Shown in pieces: positions 11,003 to 23,870 of a DNA stretch of 64,000 bases. Each line of letters begins with the position of its first letter. Positions within the stretch are counted from its first letter, which is position 1. The stretch covers positions 19,679,452 through 19,743,451 of the forward strand of contig OX637294.1 of the NCBI GenBank assembly GCA_951799445.1, written 5' to 3'. The stretch comes from Pseudisothecium myosuroides. Taxonomy: Eukaryota; Streptophyta; Bryopsida; Hypnales; Lembophyllaceae. The notes below the pieces were generated by a model, which saw only the letters and a list, made by a program, of their open reading frames with translations, did not search any database and was not told the DNA's origin. The position numbers and the translations under genes were made by a program.

Positions 11003-11874
11003 AATCAGGTCAAGACGGACTTCAACTAGCGCCGAATTTCCTCAACAGACGGTTACTGAGTAATATTAGAAAAATGGCTGCCATGTGTTAGACTCCGGAG
11101 GGCTGAAGTGAAGGCGGGGTCCTCCGTCAGGGCTCAGTGAGGCACGCCAATGCGGCCGATGCTGCCAATGCTGCAAAGGACCTGGGATCATTCCCTCCTT
11201 CTCCTGTTCAAGGCAGGCAGGGGAGGGGCAGTCGAAAGTAATATTATAGTAAGACTGACAAGGTGCGTGCCGCATTTTTCTGTTATTGGGCGTCTCCAAT
11301 TGCAGGCCACCACCTGTAGAGGCTTGGGGGTCTCGCTGCACGTCTGTTACTGGTGTGAAACAACTGGAACAGTTGGTACCAGAATTGAGGAACAGTGAGA
11401 ATTTTCATTTGGCTTTCTTTTTGGTTTTTTTGGCTGCTCTTGGTTGAACCACGAAGTTAAGTAATAAGGTGTTTGTTTAACTCCTAAAAGGTTCAAAGTT
11501 GTGGATCGGGCTTCAAGCCTTTAATCCCCGAGCGCCTTGCACGTGTTTACTGAAATTTAGACCCTTCTGAACTCATTCCAATCAAATTGTCACCTAGAAC
11601 GAGATCCTCAAAAACTGACCATATCATTTGGTAGTGGAGACATCTCCAGAGTTGCGGGGAAATGGATAAATGATTTGACCGTATCTTAGAAAAGATTATG
11701 ATAGTCAAATAGGGTTTGAGAGGTGTGTTTGTTATACATTCTTGCTTAGTTTTGATTACATATTTGATGTTGGTTGAGGCACTTGATATGTTGTGTGTTA
11801 CGATCTTTGTTTACACGACATGGCAATCTTTCAATTTCAGGAGGCCAAATTTGAAGCACTAGGGCACTCAGGGG
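11003..11874. other. Mixed intergenic stretch
   Basis: The first 400 bases have gene-like composition and could hold the 5' part of the fragment at 10657-10998, but no convincing exon was found. From about 11450 the DNA becomes AT-rich and repeat-like, ending in 'ctcagggg' at the TTAA of the next element. Confidence 0.35.
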
Positions 11875-11981
11875 TTAAAGACGCTGCAACCATTTTTCGT
11901 CAATGAATGACAAATAATTCTTTTATTGATAGAATAAAACTATTCATCTTCAAAATTTTGTGTGAAATGGAGAGGTCTTCT

Positions 11982-13115
11982 CACTACAAGAGAAAGGGGT
12001 GTTTTAAGTAGTGTCCTAGACATCACATCTTTTAAGTCAATATAATTGTGGACTTTTCATTTAGACCCATCCCAATCTTATAGCTTCACCTATAATGGTT
12101 AGCTTACTTAACCCCTAAAGGACTGAGGCCTTTTTTCTGCCAAAAAACACTGAAAACTGCCATTTCTATAGCAAACAATAAAAAAAAATTGAGAAATGTT
12201 TTTTTTGCACATCTAACCGTAGGATCTTATACCTAAATAGTATGAGAATGTATGGGAAAAATTTCAAAATTTTTGACCGCACAGATTGCAAGATATTTGT
12301 GTTTAAAGTGGAAAAAATAAGTTTTTCAGCACATTGCGGGACTAGATTTTTTGACTTTGAACATTTTTAAATTAAAATTTTTGCACTACAGAGTTTTGAG
12401 CTTTAAATATTTATAGTGTAAAATTGAGTTGAGAGGCTAGGGGGAAAAAAAATTATTAAAAAAAACTTAATTATCATTCCTAAAAGAATTATTAAGTAGA
12501 AGTAGGTACGAGATAGAAGGAAAATCTAAAATATTCATATATTTTAGATGGAATTAAAATACACTAATCCCAATGGTGAGATTGTTCTAACAAGTAAACT
12601 AAACCATGAGAATTTTTTTTTTTTTTTTTAATTTCAAAAATAGCATTCAGAAATGAATCCTACAAGTTATTTTTTTCAAGAAGATGCTCTAATTGCCCAA
12701 AAAACAAGAATGTCCATAACTTTCTCATAACAAATCCAAATGAAATGAATCAAAGCTTTCCAGATAGACAAAAATATAATCTATGAGAAAAAAAATACTA
12801 AAAAAAAAAATCAAATTTTTGGCCATTTTTTTTTGCTGCCCGGGCTGCCCGCCGTCCCCTGTTTTGAGGTTATTTGATCATAACTATTGTTCCCGGGCAC
12901 CGATTGTGAAAAAAATTATATTCCCATGAAGCTAATCAGATTTTCAAGCTCCAAAAAAAGTTTCAAAAAATCGGGAGAAAATTTCAGCCCGTAGGTACCT
13001 GCCCGAAAACACATTTGTCCCCCAAAGGGACAACGGTCCTTTAGGGGTTAAAAGACGTTACTTAAAAAATGTGATGTTTAGAACACTACTTAAAACACCC
13101 CTTTCTCTTGTAGTG
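11982..13115. mobile_element. Non-autonomous CACTA (En/Spm-type) element, 1134 bp
   Basis: Both ends begin CACTACAAGAGAAAGGGGTG in inverted orientation, and the inverted repeats extend for about 50 bp (through TTTTAAGTAGTGT). The 3-bp target duplication TCT is present at 11979-11981 and 13116-13118, as expected for the CACTA superfamily. There is no transposase frame. The interior is mostly another element (12108-13051). Confidence 0.9.
12108..13051. mobile_element. piggyBac-like TTAA element PB1, nested in the CACTA element
   Basis: TTAA at 12108-12111 and 13048-13051 flank a 936-bp element with ends CCCCTAAAGGAC and GTCCTTTAGGGG. TTAA duplication and a terminal C-triplet are piggyBac superfamily hallmarks. 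The body matches PB2 and PB3, for example 'ctgccaaaaaacactgaaaa' near the left end. No transposase is encoded. Confidence 0.75.
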
Positions 13116-13469
13116 TCTACAATAGTTTGACTTCCAATGATTGCTTTGGGATTTATTTTTTTTAAACCAGTAATTCACATGGTACCAAAAGGGATGATTT
13201 CTATAGTCACCAATTCGTCCTTCAAGGATTAAAGTATGCAACCCCCTATGACCATGGTAGTCACCAAACCTGCTATAATTATTGGACCAATAGGTGCATT
13301 TTTTGTTTCTATAGTGAAAAATGAAGTCATCCATCAACCACTTTTCGGCTTGAACATTCTTCAAGGGTTAAAAAATTGATGGCAAGTTTCTACAATGTCA
13401 AATTCTACAATAAATTTTTAAACTTCTTTTGGAAGTAAGAGAATGTATTTGCTTTCTAGGAATATAATT

Positions 13470-13985
13470 TTTATTTGATATACTACCCAAGAAAAAAAGA
13501 TTATGCCTCCTAAGCTCAAAATGCTCAGCTTTAGCAAAAAGAATCAAGATTCAAAAATTCAAAATTTTAAATTAATTTTTTTTTTCCACATATATTATAT
13601 TCATATCTACATGGGAAACTTTGATTAATTCAATTTGGATCAGTCATGTGAAAGTGATAGAGAATCTCGTTTTTTGGGCAATCAAGGCATCTTTCTAAAA
13701 AAATATTGTATAGGATTTGTTTCTAAGCTCATTTTTTACAATTTGTCAAAACAAAAAGGTCCATTGGATGTAGATTAGTTGTTTCTACAATCTCACCATT
13801 AGGATTGACATGTTTCAATTCTATTTTAGAACTACATGTATTTGTGATTCAATTTTTCCTTCCATCTTGTATCTACTTTTTTTTTGAATTTTTTCTTAAA
13901 TCATCTACTCAATTCTCCACTATAAAGACTTAAAACTCAAAACTCTACAATACAAAGAATTAAAGCCTAAAAGCTCAGGGTCTTT
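13470..13985. mobile_element. Partial, inverted copy of the PB element family
   Basis: Internal segments match PB1-PB3 in inverted order, including 'atatattatattcatatctac', 'tttgattaattcaatttgga' and 'cttccatcttgtatctac'. The ends are degraded, so boundaries are approximate. Confidence 0.5.
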
Positions 13986-13989
13986 GGGG

Positions 13990-15097
13990 GTTACAAACAT
14001 CATTGCTTTTGAAGAATTGTAGGTCTAAATGTCACTAAGGTATAGAAATTTCAACCACACAATCTTGTAGTGTAGATATTGTAGATGATGTGAATCAAAT
14101 TTGGAGTTGTTTGGCCACATAGATTGCAAGATTGTAATGTTTTAGTGTTGAAAAAGGATGGAGAAATTTTCCTAGCAACACATTTGGAGGTGAAATTTGA
14201 TTTCTAAACCTACTCAAATGAAAAAACTTTAAACTCTAAAGTGCTTCAAAATCAACATACAAAGACATTGGTGGAAAAAAAAATCAATCAATTGATTCAT
14301 TTTGTCTACAAAATGACTTTGAAATGTCAAAAAAAAGCAAAAAAAGTTGCCAAAAATCCATCTAAAGCTAAATCTCTTCTTCTAAAATGCTTCTCAATCA
14401 TTTATAACCAAGGGGGTTTTCAGGCGATTTGTCGCCAAACTATCAGTCTCGTGAGCCACTACGCCCTGCTCCCTCTAAATATACACCTTTCCTAGGAGGG
14501 CACATAGGGCTTCACTGTTGATCTACAGTACCAACCAACACACACACACACGCTGCTCATAAATTCTTAGATTGATATTAAATATTAACCACACAAACTA
14601 GACTAGTATGCGCAACTCTTTGGAAAAGAAACATCATTGGGAATAGACATTGTATGAAGAAGAAACAAGCCGCTAAAGTTCACCATAATCCAAAAATGTC
14701 CAGATTTTGAATTTTGAATTGCTTTTAAGCATTCAAAAAAATTTGGATTGACATTAAAATTTTACCACAATAACTAGACTTCAAGGGGAACATGATCCAA
14801 TAAATTTTATCGAAAGAAAACATTGGATAAAGGAGATACAAGCCCCCAAAGTAGCAGCCATCAAAATGTAGATTGGTGAACTCAAATTGAACCCATGAAC
14901 TTTGAATGGCTCCCAAAAAATCAATACATTTTGGATTGATCTAAAAATTTTACCACACAAACTAGAAGGGAAAGTAAAGATTTTCCAACAAATTTTATTA
15001 AATTTGAACATTAGATGCAAAAGTTATAGCACTTTGAGTTGGACTTCTACACTATGTGGGGACAATTTTGGTTCCCTACGGCACTTAGGGCCATTAA
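13990..15097. mobile_element. TTAA-associated repeat family B, copy 1
   Basis: It shares a colinear series of blocks with the repeats at about 31595-32640 (inverted) and about 35950-36758, for example 'gaggtgaaatttgatttcta', 'ttttaccacacaaactaga' and 'gagatacaagcccccaaagt'. The right end is 'ttagggcca' before TTAA (15094-15097). It is interrupted by a 150-bp insertion at about 14407-14557 containing a CA-repeat, with 'cataa'-like target sequence on both sides. Confidence 0.6.
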
Positions 15098-15567
15098 ATG
15101 GATAATCAAAATCATTGATTATCTTAACATTGTTTGCATGTACCTCCTTAACCACCGTTTTCCTTCATATATCGTAGTTTGAACCTAGAATTGATCTTAT
15201 CTCTTTGCATCATTGAGAGTTGCAAATATATTCTTTGGGTATTTGCTTTCAAAGTGTCTTATCATGGGACTCACCATGGATGCACAATTATGGAATCCTC
15301 TTTGAATCAATGTGTTGACATTTCTAAGTTTGTTTCAGGATGCACTCTGAGGAAGGACGTGCGGGGAATATTCGGTACTCTATTGGAGGATGTTGGAAAC
15401 AGAGTTATATTCAGGTATCAATATTGCAACCCAAGAGCTACTTTGAATGATTGAATGCACACCAAAATTGTCTTTGCAAGCACGGCAGTACTAGATAGTA
15501 TGAATTAATTCCATGGGGTCCATTCTAAATATCATGATTGAAATGTTAACCCTGAAAGATTTGGGTA

Positions 15568-16427
15568 CTAAGGTAGGTACACGCAAATGTGCCACTGACC
15601 TTGAACCGCCATCTTTACTATGCGTACATTTCCAAAATCAATTTTGTACCTACGTGGAAGAAACCATTTTAGAACCAAACTTTGTTCTTCAATACTACCT
15701 CCGTCTTGAAATAAATTTAGGGTTTCCAAATATACTTGTCTCAAATTAAATTCAAATTTGGCTCTCTACAACTTGATGGACAAAAACTGAAGCTAGTTTG
15801 AACACCTCAAAGCAAAAGAATCTGCACATGTCACACTCCAAAGACTAAAAAACAATTTGATCTTTACAAATAGAATCGAAATGCAACCTCTAACCAACCA
15901 AAGGTAAAGAATTCAATCCAAAACTATACAGAAACTGCTTCTAACAAATCTCTTGTTGAGAAATTCTTGGAGTTGAATCATAAGACATTGTTGGAATTGA
16001 ATACATAGGACATCAATGAACGTCACTACACCAACATTGCTCAAAGAATGATCAAAATGAATACCACTGGAGCTGTTCCAAAAAGGGCAAAAATTTGTCA
16101 CTTTTGCTGCTTGTTTTCAACATGCCCTACTTCACTTTTGACTTCCATTCTTTCACACCCAGTGGGGTTTAGTAGAAACTATAATATCTTCGCAATCCCT
16201 TGAAAATAGGAACAGCTCACACATTAATCTAGCCATTTTTAGGAAACCCCATATTTATTTTGAGACAAAGGGAGTAACTTTTGCATACAGTATCCAAATG
16301 CCATGTGCTTTGGTGCATTGGAACCTCCTTTCACTTGCCATTAAGAATATATGAAAATTTGACCAATCTAATAATAGTAACTAGGCTCAATAGCAAAAAG
16401 TGGCGGTTTTGGGTGTACCCACCTTAG
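15568..16427 (-). mobile_element. MITE family C copy 1, split by a Stowaway-like element
   Basis: Inverted ends CTAAGGTAGGTAC and GTACCCACCTTAG enclose sequence matching the copies at 24511 and 28918 in reverse. That homology is interrupted at a TA in 'tttgttcttcaaTA'/'acttttgca', which reads straight through in the other copies. The insertion is the element at 15695-16274. Confidence 0.75.
15695..16274. mobile_element. Stowaway/mariner-like MITE, 580 bp
   Basis: Ends are CTACCTCCGTCTTGAAATAA and, on the other strand, CTCCCTTTGTCTCAAAATAA. Both are close to the plant Stowaway consensus CTCCCTCCGT. TA target duplications lie at 15693-15694 and 16275-16276. Removing it restores family C homology, which confirms the boundaries. 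A 78-codon frame across its left end is not credible coding. Confidence 0.85.
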
Positions 16428-16770
16428 GCCAATTGTGGTTGCAACATGGTGTTTTTTTGCATATATTTGAAATAGATGGTGCATGAAATGAGGTATGTAG
16501 TAAGGTAGTCTACTCTTAGAGTGACTTTAGAGCAACCTTTTAAGAGTTGATTGCATTTTGGGGGAAGCTAAACTCTTTGAAACAATTTTCATGAAAATTT
16601 CCTAGGAAGAAAAATGGGATTGGCATCTAACCCAAGTTGTTTCATTTTGGGGACCTTCATGGAATTAGTTACAATTTTTTGAAGTTGAAACATAGTGGGC
16701 ACTAAAAGCGACCACCTCTTAAAATGTACACTATTGGTATATTGAAGAAAGCAAGATGTACCTCTGAGTT

Positions 16771-16876
16771 AGTGGTCACTTTTAGAGCAAGGTCACTTTT
16801 AGAGCACCTTGTACCTTAGTAGTGGCCACTTTTAGAGCAAGGTCACTTTTAGAGCACCTTGTACCTTAGTAGTGGC
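16771..16876. repeat. 50-bp tandem repeat, about 2.1 copies
   Basis: Units at 16771-16820 and 16821-16870 differ at one base. Each contains TCACTTTTAGAGCA or CCACTTTTAGAGCA twice, so the motif occurs four times. Confidence 0.9.
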
Positions 16877-18763
16877 AAAAATTTGTCTTCATACTGAGCA
16901 AGATTCAACAACACATGAGATTCCCAATTTGGATAATTATTGTACCTCTGACATGTCCAAGAAGCTACAAAATGGTTGTGCATTTAAACATGTTACAGTT
17001 TAGATGTTAAAACGATGCCCAAATGAAAGATGCTATTCATTGAATTATCAATCCAACAATGTATGTCTTGTCATATTTTAGTATATAATTTGTATTTTAA
17101 GAGTCAAACACGATGTCACATATATGGAATCTATAATCTTTTTAGGGTTAAGCAAAACCAATGAACTTCAACAATTTATCTTTTTGATTCAATGTGCATC
17201 ACTCTTCCTCCAAATGCAACTCTTAGAAGAGAACCTCAAACCCTCAATGCACTCGACCAAGCAAGTCACAATGTTTGGGCCAAAATATTGATTAACTTTT
17301 GAATGATGTGGAATTAGAATTAAGAACACTACCAATGGAAGTGCATTGAAAAACACATAAGAGAGAAACAATGGAATTTCGAATTTCAAAATTAGACAAT
17401 CAAAATAGATTCCATTTGAAGCAAATTAAATGAGAAAATATTATATAGGCCGCAACAAATCATGCTTAAAAAAATGTGGCGAGCCATTTGTATGATTTTC
17501 AAATTTTTGCACAAATACAACTAACACCTATTATATATCAAAGAGCGTGGTAGGATGAATAGTAGGGAGGGGGGACCCTAATGAGACGGTTCTACCTAAA
17601 ATTCTCCACCTACATCTATAAAAAATTTAAGAAAAAATTGACTAAAATAATTTGAAAAAAAATACAAAATATGAAAAGACCAATTTAAATGGTCTTGTGC
17701 TTACTTGTAGCAAGAGTATCCTTTTTCATCTGTTCTTCAACTTTGTTGTCTATTTTTACATGATCATAGCCACTATAATTGGTTGCCAACATCGTACCTC
17801 ATGCCTCCCAAGCCCACATAACATTGTTAACCATTCCCCATTGGAAATTGGGATAATTCCTCCCAAGATTGTTGGAAATATATTGAATTTAATCTAAAAG
17901 ACATTAGAAGAAATTTGGAGGCAATAAGAGACTTTGAATCATCAGACCCTGGAAACTCTGGGAACGCCCTGGGAGCAATAATATGATGCGGCCAAGAGTA
18001 TACCACGTCAGAAAATAATAAAAAATTCATTTTTAAATATTTTTAAAAAAATTTAAAAATTAAATAATTTATTAATAATATTAATTTTTTAATTTTTTTT
18101 AATATTCTAACTGTTCCTAGCTGCGAGAACAACCCTGAAACGGCCCTTTGGAGCCCTCAAATTTCTTCTAATGAGACATTGGATGTTAGGATATGTATTA
18201 TTGGATGGGTTCGTGAGCTCTTGGTTGGGTGGGTTTGTGAACGTATGAAGACAATAATATTTTATATAGAATGTTATGTGGAGATCCACTAATTATGAGT
18301 GCTTAAATTAAAAGCAGTAATTTTAGTGGACTAAAAATTTGCAACGTGGGGCTCATGCTTTCTAGGGGAACAAAAGATTCTCTCGGCATTGATTAATAAT
18401 GTTATGCACACCAATTCTCTTAGTTCATTAGTCAATTTTTTTAACACTAATTTTCCAAAGTCTCGTAAAATAGTATGGTATATTATCAATTTTGGCTTAC
18501 TCCACAACAAAAGGTATTGTGTAATTAACTAATAATTGTGTGATTATATAGTATTGTAATATTGTAATTGAACAAATTTAAAATTTAATTCTATTATTAA
18601 TTCATTTTTATTTCTAATTCATTTTTATTTTAATATTTCTATTATTCATTTCTATTTTTTCTATATTTTTAGTTTCAATTTCTACAAAAGTTTTTTTCTC
18701 TACACATGTACAAATCTAATTCAATTAGTGTGAGTTTGAATCTTGGTTTGAAAAGTGCAGGCA
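16877..18763. other. AT-rich intergenic stretch, no gene
   Basis: No supported coding region or bounded element was found. Around 18003-18105 the sequence is almost pure A/T. Confidence 0.4.
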
Positions 18764-19605
18764 GGTGATTGCAAGAAACACATGTACTATTTTCTGTCAT
18801 ACATTCAATGCAGAAGTTGTTTTGTGCCATAAGTACTGCAAAAATGACTGAATGAATATGAAATTTAAAAACAAGCTTTCTATAGCAATAGAATATGCAC
18901 TTGAATTATTTTAATTTTTTCAAAATTGATTCAACATGTGAAATTGAATTTTGAATATATGTCACATATGCGGTTTTGGTGGGTTTTGGTACAATCGAGT
19001 ACCTTTTTTGAAGAGTTACGTTGTCAAATTTGGTGGGCTAGCTCTTCTAATAGAAATACACCTTTCCAGAAGAGGGATTTCCAAAAACATGTTCTAAGTG
19101 TGTTTTACATTGGCCTAAAGTATGCTATATTGAAGTTTAATTTATGTGGAACTAAAAATGATATTTTACTTCTAGCTTTGATCTTCCTACTTTGCTCTTA
19201 GTTGACAACAATGGCCACTTTTAAAATAAGTTTTTCAAATTCATTTTCTAATTTAAAAAAATAAAAACGTGGAAGTCTCATTTTCTAGGATAAATTGTAG
19301 CCTATGGCTCAAAATAGTATTTTAGGGTACAAAAAAAGACCCAATAGTACTGGTAGGGGCTTGCAGTATTTCTAATCTACTAATGTAAATTGTTTTTTTT
19401 AAGGCAAATTAAATATTTCCATCTATTTCTGTCATCCAATGGTGAACATCTCATGTTGTCAGTAGTAAATTTGAAATCCAATTGATTATTCAGATTTTAT
19501 ATTCCATGCCCCCAATAGGAATGAAGGTGACTTGTAGTACTAAAAGTACTAAAAGGCCAAAAATCAGAAATACAACAAATAGTATAAGTGTTTCTTGCAA
19601 TCACC
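18764..19605. mobile_element. TIR element, 842 bp
   Basis: GGTGATTGCAAGAAACAC at the left end is matched in reverse complement by GTGTTTCTTGCAATCACC at the right, and the inverted similarity continues (tactattt). CAGGC lies immediately outside both ends (18758-18762 and 19606-19610), a likely target duplication. The superfamily is uncertain. A 91-codon frame inside has no recognisable domain. Confidence 0.65.
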
Positions 19606-19676
19606 CAGGCCCACCTCATACTAATTGGATGAATCTTTTACGAATGTGGTCTACTTAGGATTAACATCCATACCTT

Positions 19677-19720
19677 GTTTGTTTGTTTGTTTGTTTGTTT
19701 GTTTGTTTGTTTTGTTTGTT
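19677..19720 (+). repeat. (GTTT)n microsatellite
   Basis: About ten GTTT/TTTG units, with one longer TTTTG interruption near the end. Confidence 0.95.
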
Positions 19721-22396
19721 ACAAATAGATCTCCTGGACTGTACGTCCCCCGACGGCGTGCTTGGAATCGTCGAAAAGCCCTCGGCAAGGAGGGGTGGAT
19801 GGGCTTTATTTTGTGGCATTTGGACGTATATGATGAAAGTTATGAATTTTTGAGTTATTTTTTAATTTAAAAATTAAAAAATTACTTTTACTTTTGTTTT
19901 GACTGTGGCAACGGTACATGGTACACTAATGTGAATGAAATTTGGATGAATATAGATTAGAAATTTAAAGTTGGATGAAAATAAATCTTTGTTAGTGCAA
20001 GTTAGGTGACAATCATCCTATTTGAAATAGTAAGAAAATTGTTTGGACCACATTGTATTGATTTTATCTAAATTATTGCAGTAGTGCACCTCACAAATTT
20101 GTAGTCCTGATTTTAAAATTAGTGCAATTTGGTTTATTAGTATGGGGCATAGTAAATGAAGTAATTTTTGCACTTTAATCTTAAACATGAGAGAACGTTA
20201 ACCACATGATTGCCTTTGGTTGAGAAGATTTTTTTATCATGGATATTTTTCTAACATATAATTAGGAGAGTTTTAATAAATGCACGCATGCATATAAATA
20301 TATTTTACAATGATTCACATATTGATTGTCTTTTATTTTATTTTTGGATACATATACTTTAAGCCCTTTAATTTGGTTGTTTAGAGACAGTCATATTATA
20401 AGTCAAATAGTTTCAATGTAAGACAATGTTGATTCTGCCTATTCATATATTTATATGCTCTAAAAATGACAATATTTGACATTTTTTGTATCCAAAATTC
20501 ACTAAGATCCTTCATAAGATATTCTAGTAGAAATGAAGATCTACAATCACCATGCTACAAGGTCAAGGCTTGGTGCCAAATGCCCATATGGGCATCGAAC
20601 TAGTGCCTATGTGGACCTTTTGCACCATGCTTTGATTCTCTATTTTAGCCCCTAAATGGTCCACGAGACGTATTATGTCTCCCAAAAGACTGGAACAAAA
20701 AGTGCACCTAATTCCTGCATGTATTAGGCAAACTCAAAACTATGAAACTAATGGCATCAAAGAGATTGATTTTCATGTGATTGCATTAAAATTCTAAGGA
20801 TCAATCTGAAAAATCAATGGTATGCCAAAGTAGATGTAAGATAAGTATATCCAAAATTGCCCCCAACGCGATTGCAACCCCTACTATTAGGCCCAATTGG
20901 GTCATCTTGCATTCTAATGTTGTGAAAATTGTAAAGAATTGGCATTAGATAACTTCATAGTGGAATCAAGGTTGAAAAGGTTGAAATTGGATTGAAAATT
21001 CACTATAATTCTAAAGAACATCATATTGCAGTTTAGACAAAATCATAGCAAAAGGTTTGTTTATCATTGCACAAGTTGAAGGGGTGCGTTCGGATCACCA
21101 TTGTAATCGTGTAGGGAGTTCAAAGAATCACATTAAAATCCAAATAAATTAGTTTAGCCTCCCCCTGAGGACAACAATAGGAAGCTATACGTTTTTGCTT
21201 TGACCACCTATAACTTGTCTTTTTTTTTTTAACAAAAATAGAGTTGACCAAAGAATTTGTGAAAAAACTCTCTAATTTTCCATTCTATTTCAATAAAAAA
21301 AAATTGTAAATCCAATTGGTCTAAATATATAGTCAACGACTAAAGGGATGACAATGAACCATTCTATCTCTTAACACTTATCTCATATTGACACTTCTAT
21401 ATTGCAAATTGTACAAGTTAGTTGTTGATTTTTCAAATTTGATATTGTTGGATTTTGCAACTATATACATTGATATGATAAATGTTGATTGCCCCAAGTT
21501 CATACTCTGACCATACCTCCCTATGGGAACAACTACGTTTCTAAACCTAAACCCTACTCTTCTTTAGATTTAACCCTTAATAGACAAACCTACCTTAGAA
21601 AGATGTAGTTTAAGGGTCAAACTTGAACTTCCACATTTGGCCATAAATACACTGTCAATGGCCAAACTTTGCTTTGGAAACCGTGATTTGTCAAGACCTC
21701 TACAATCAATGACTTTTACTTTGCTTTTGAAGTGGTTGTCCAATGTCCAAATTTGAATTTTCTCGTACCTACTCAAAATACTTTTGGATGTGCTTCCACT
21801 GATACAAATTTCAAGGCCTTATTATAGACCATTCAAAAGTTAGAAATACACCATTAGGGCTGAAGATGCTCTTAGTCACCACTGTTAGTAGTGCCTGATT
21901 CCAATCATGATCTCCATTTTTCCCAAGAACAGACGTGAAAAATCGATTGCCTTGCAGTACGAAGGGTACTTCTGACCTCGGGTATGTACCTAGGGTGTAC
22001 ATATTTGGGATTTGTGGAGGTAGTTGAGCTAAATAGTTTTTGATGTGCGTAGAAGCAATCATGCTTACTAGAGCATTGCACTTGTGAATCAGAGACTGAC
22101 TTGTTATGCACAAAACTTATCCCCAAAAAATCTCAAAATTTGGACACTTTCTGACGAATAGGCGTGTCCTCAAAGTGAGAATGTACGTATGATCCCAATA
22201 TTTTGGGTTGTTCCTGACCCTATTAATATTGAATTTCTAAAAACATAAGAATAGGTCAAAAAGACGTGCAAAATGTTCCTCAACCTTGGTAGTGATGCCT
22301 TTCAGCTGCACTGAAAATATCACTCCAATTAGAGGACCTAAGCATTTCAAGGAATACTTCGTATACAAAATTTGCCCTTGTATGTGAAGAAGTCTG
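19721..22396. other. AT-rich intergenic stretch, no gene
   Basis: Only short unconvincing frames occur. I saw no bounded mobile element, though the base composition resembles the surrounding repeat field. Confidence 0.4.
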
Positions 22397-22398
22397 TA

Positions 22399-22763
22399 GG
22401 GGTAGTCACAGCCCCTCTGAGGTTGAGATTTTCTCTGAGAAATTTCTTCAGGCGCATGAAATGGGGAGCCAATGGGGAGCCTTGTTTTGGGGAGGGGCTG
22501 TGACACCCCTTTTGCAGCGAAAATGAAATCTCCGAGAATGTTCACTTTCACAACACCACGGCAAACCAATCACGGAGCAGAAGGTAAAATTTTCTCAGAG
22601 AAAATGCCTCTCGCTATTCCTTTCTTCACCTGCGGAGGAGAAGAACGGCACACTTTGAACCTCGGAGGTTGAGTGATCCCCAAACAACGAGAAACCACTT
22701 ACACGGAGCCACGCGTCAAATCTTGACGAAGTGGACGATTCTCGGAGGGGTTGTGACTACCCC
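22399..22763. mobile_element. TA-flanked MITE, 365 bp, GC-rich ends
   Basis: GGGGTAGTCACAGCCCCTC and its near-perfect inverted partner GAGGGGTTGTGACTACCCC form the ends. TA lies at 22397-22398 and 22764-22765, as for Tc1/mariner-type insertion. The interior holds a further inverted match, 'gattttctctgagaaat' against 'attttctcagagaaa'. Confidence 0.75.
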
Positions 22764-23690
22764 TAGTGAAACATAGTGCAGTTAGGGATTAATGCTCCAA
22801 GACTTCCTTTCTGCAAATGCTAATCCCTAAAGGGATTTGAATACATTTGCCCTCCAAATGTAGACTATGCATTGTAGGATACGAAGATGTATTTGAAGGT
22901 GCAAAAAGTTTCAATTGACTTGATTTTTTTGTGAACTTATAAACTATGAAAGAGACTGTTGCATAAAATATTGGATATTTTTGGACATTGCTATGCAAAT
23001 TTATGCAAATGTTGTATTCACAAACAAGCATAAATGGTGCAATTTCACATGTATTGTCACTTTGTCAAGGCTTGAACTGTGGAAGGAAGTTTCAAATTGC
23101 TTGACAATTTTTTAGTTGCATAGACTTGTCAGTTGTAGGGGTGGCCATGCTTTTGCTTTTGTAATAAACATTGAGTAAAAATGCAGAAATTGTTTACACA
23201 CAATTGTATTTGAAATCACCATCTTTGGGATCCATTCAAGGAGAATGGTATGTATATACAATTGTGTCTTGATCACATGTGGGAATAACTTAGTGACCTT
23301 ATAGCACTTGGAGGTGACCTTTAGTTCCCAAGTGTGGAATCCATTCCTTTTGACTTGTATTTCATTCCTTCAAAAATGACATTTATTCTACGTAGAATAC
23401 AACGACATTGAGAGGATTTAGGCATGCAAGTGGTTAGCAGTTAATGAAACATCCAATGATTGACTACTAGTAATGTTGGACATCCTTTCAGAAAGTACTA
23501 TAACCTTGACTTGTGTATGTCGCCATGTCTTGGTATTTGAATGTACCCCTACCCAATCTCACGTGCTTCACTAAATTATACTATATTTAACCCACAATAC
23601 AAATGCAGGTTCATATAATGAACCATAGAATATGTCTCGTAACCTCAATTTCTCCCGCCCCCCTCTCCAAATTCAATAGTTTACATCAAT

Positions 23691-23870
23691 CCACAACGCA
23701 ACTATTCTTCAATCATGCCAATTTCCAATAGAGACATTTCCTCATCGAATCCACAACGCAACTATTCTTTGATCATGCCAATTTCCAATAGAGACATTTC
23801 CTCATCGAATCCACAATGCAACTATTCTTCGATTACACCAATTTCCAATACAGACATTTCCCTCATCAAA
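23691..23870 (+). repeat. 60-bp tandem repeat, three copies
   Basis: Three consecutive 60-bp units (23691-23750, 23751-23810, 23811-23870), each starting CCACAACGCAACTATTCTTC or close to it. The length is exactly 20 codons. An open frame from 23715 translates the units into a 20-residue repeat containing PISNRDISSSNPQ. Coding is not otherwise supported. Confidence 0.9.

Larger units (their letters stand above)
11875..13232. mobile_element. TTAA-flanked MITE interrupted by a CACTA element
   Basis: TTAA at 11875-11878 and 13229-13232 bound this element. Its outer parts match the uninterrupted relative at 55428-55657 and the copy starting at 63788, which shares 'ccttgaaggacg', 'gtgac' and 'gaaatcatccctt'. 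The homology breaks exactly where the CACTA element has inserted (11982-13115). Confidence 0.75.

Noticed and set aside
19625..19870. 81-codon frame with a long CLFVCLFV run
   Set aside because: The run is translation of the (GTTT)n microsatellite, not a membrane protein.
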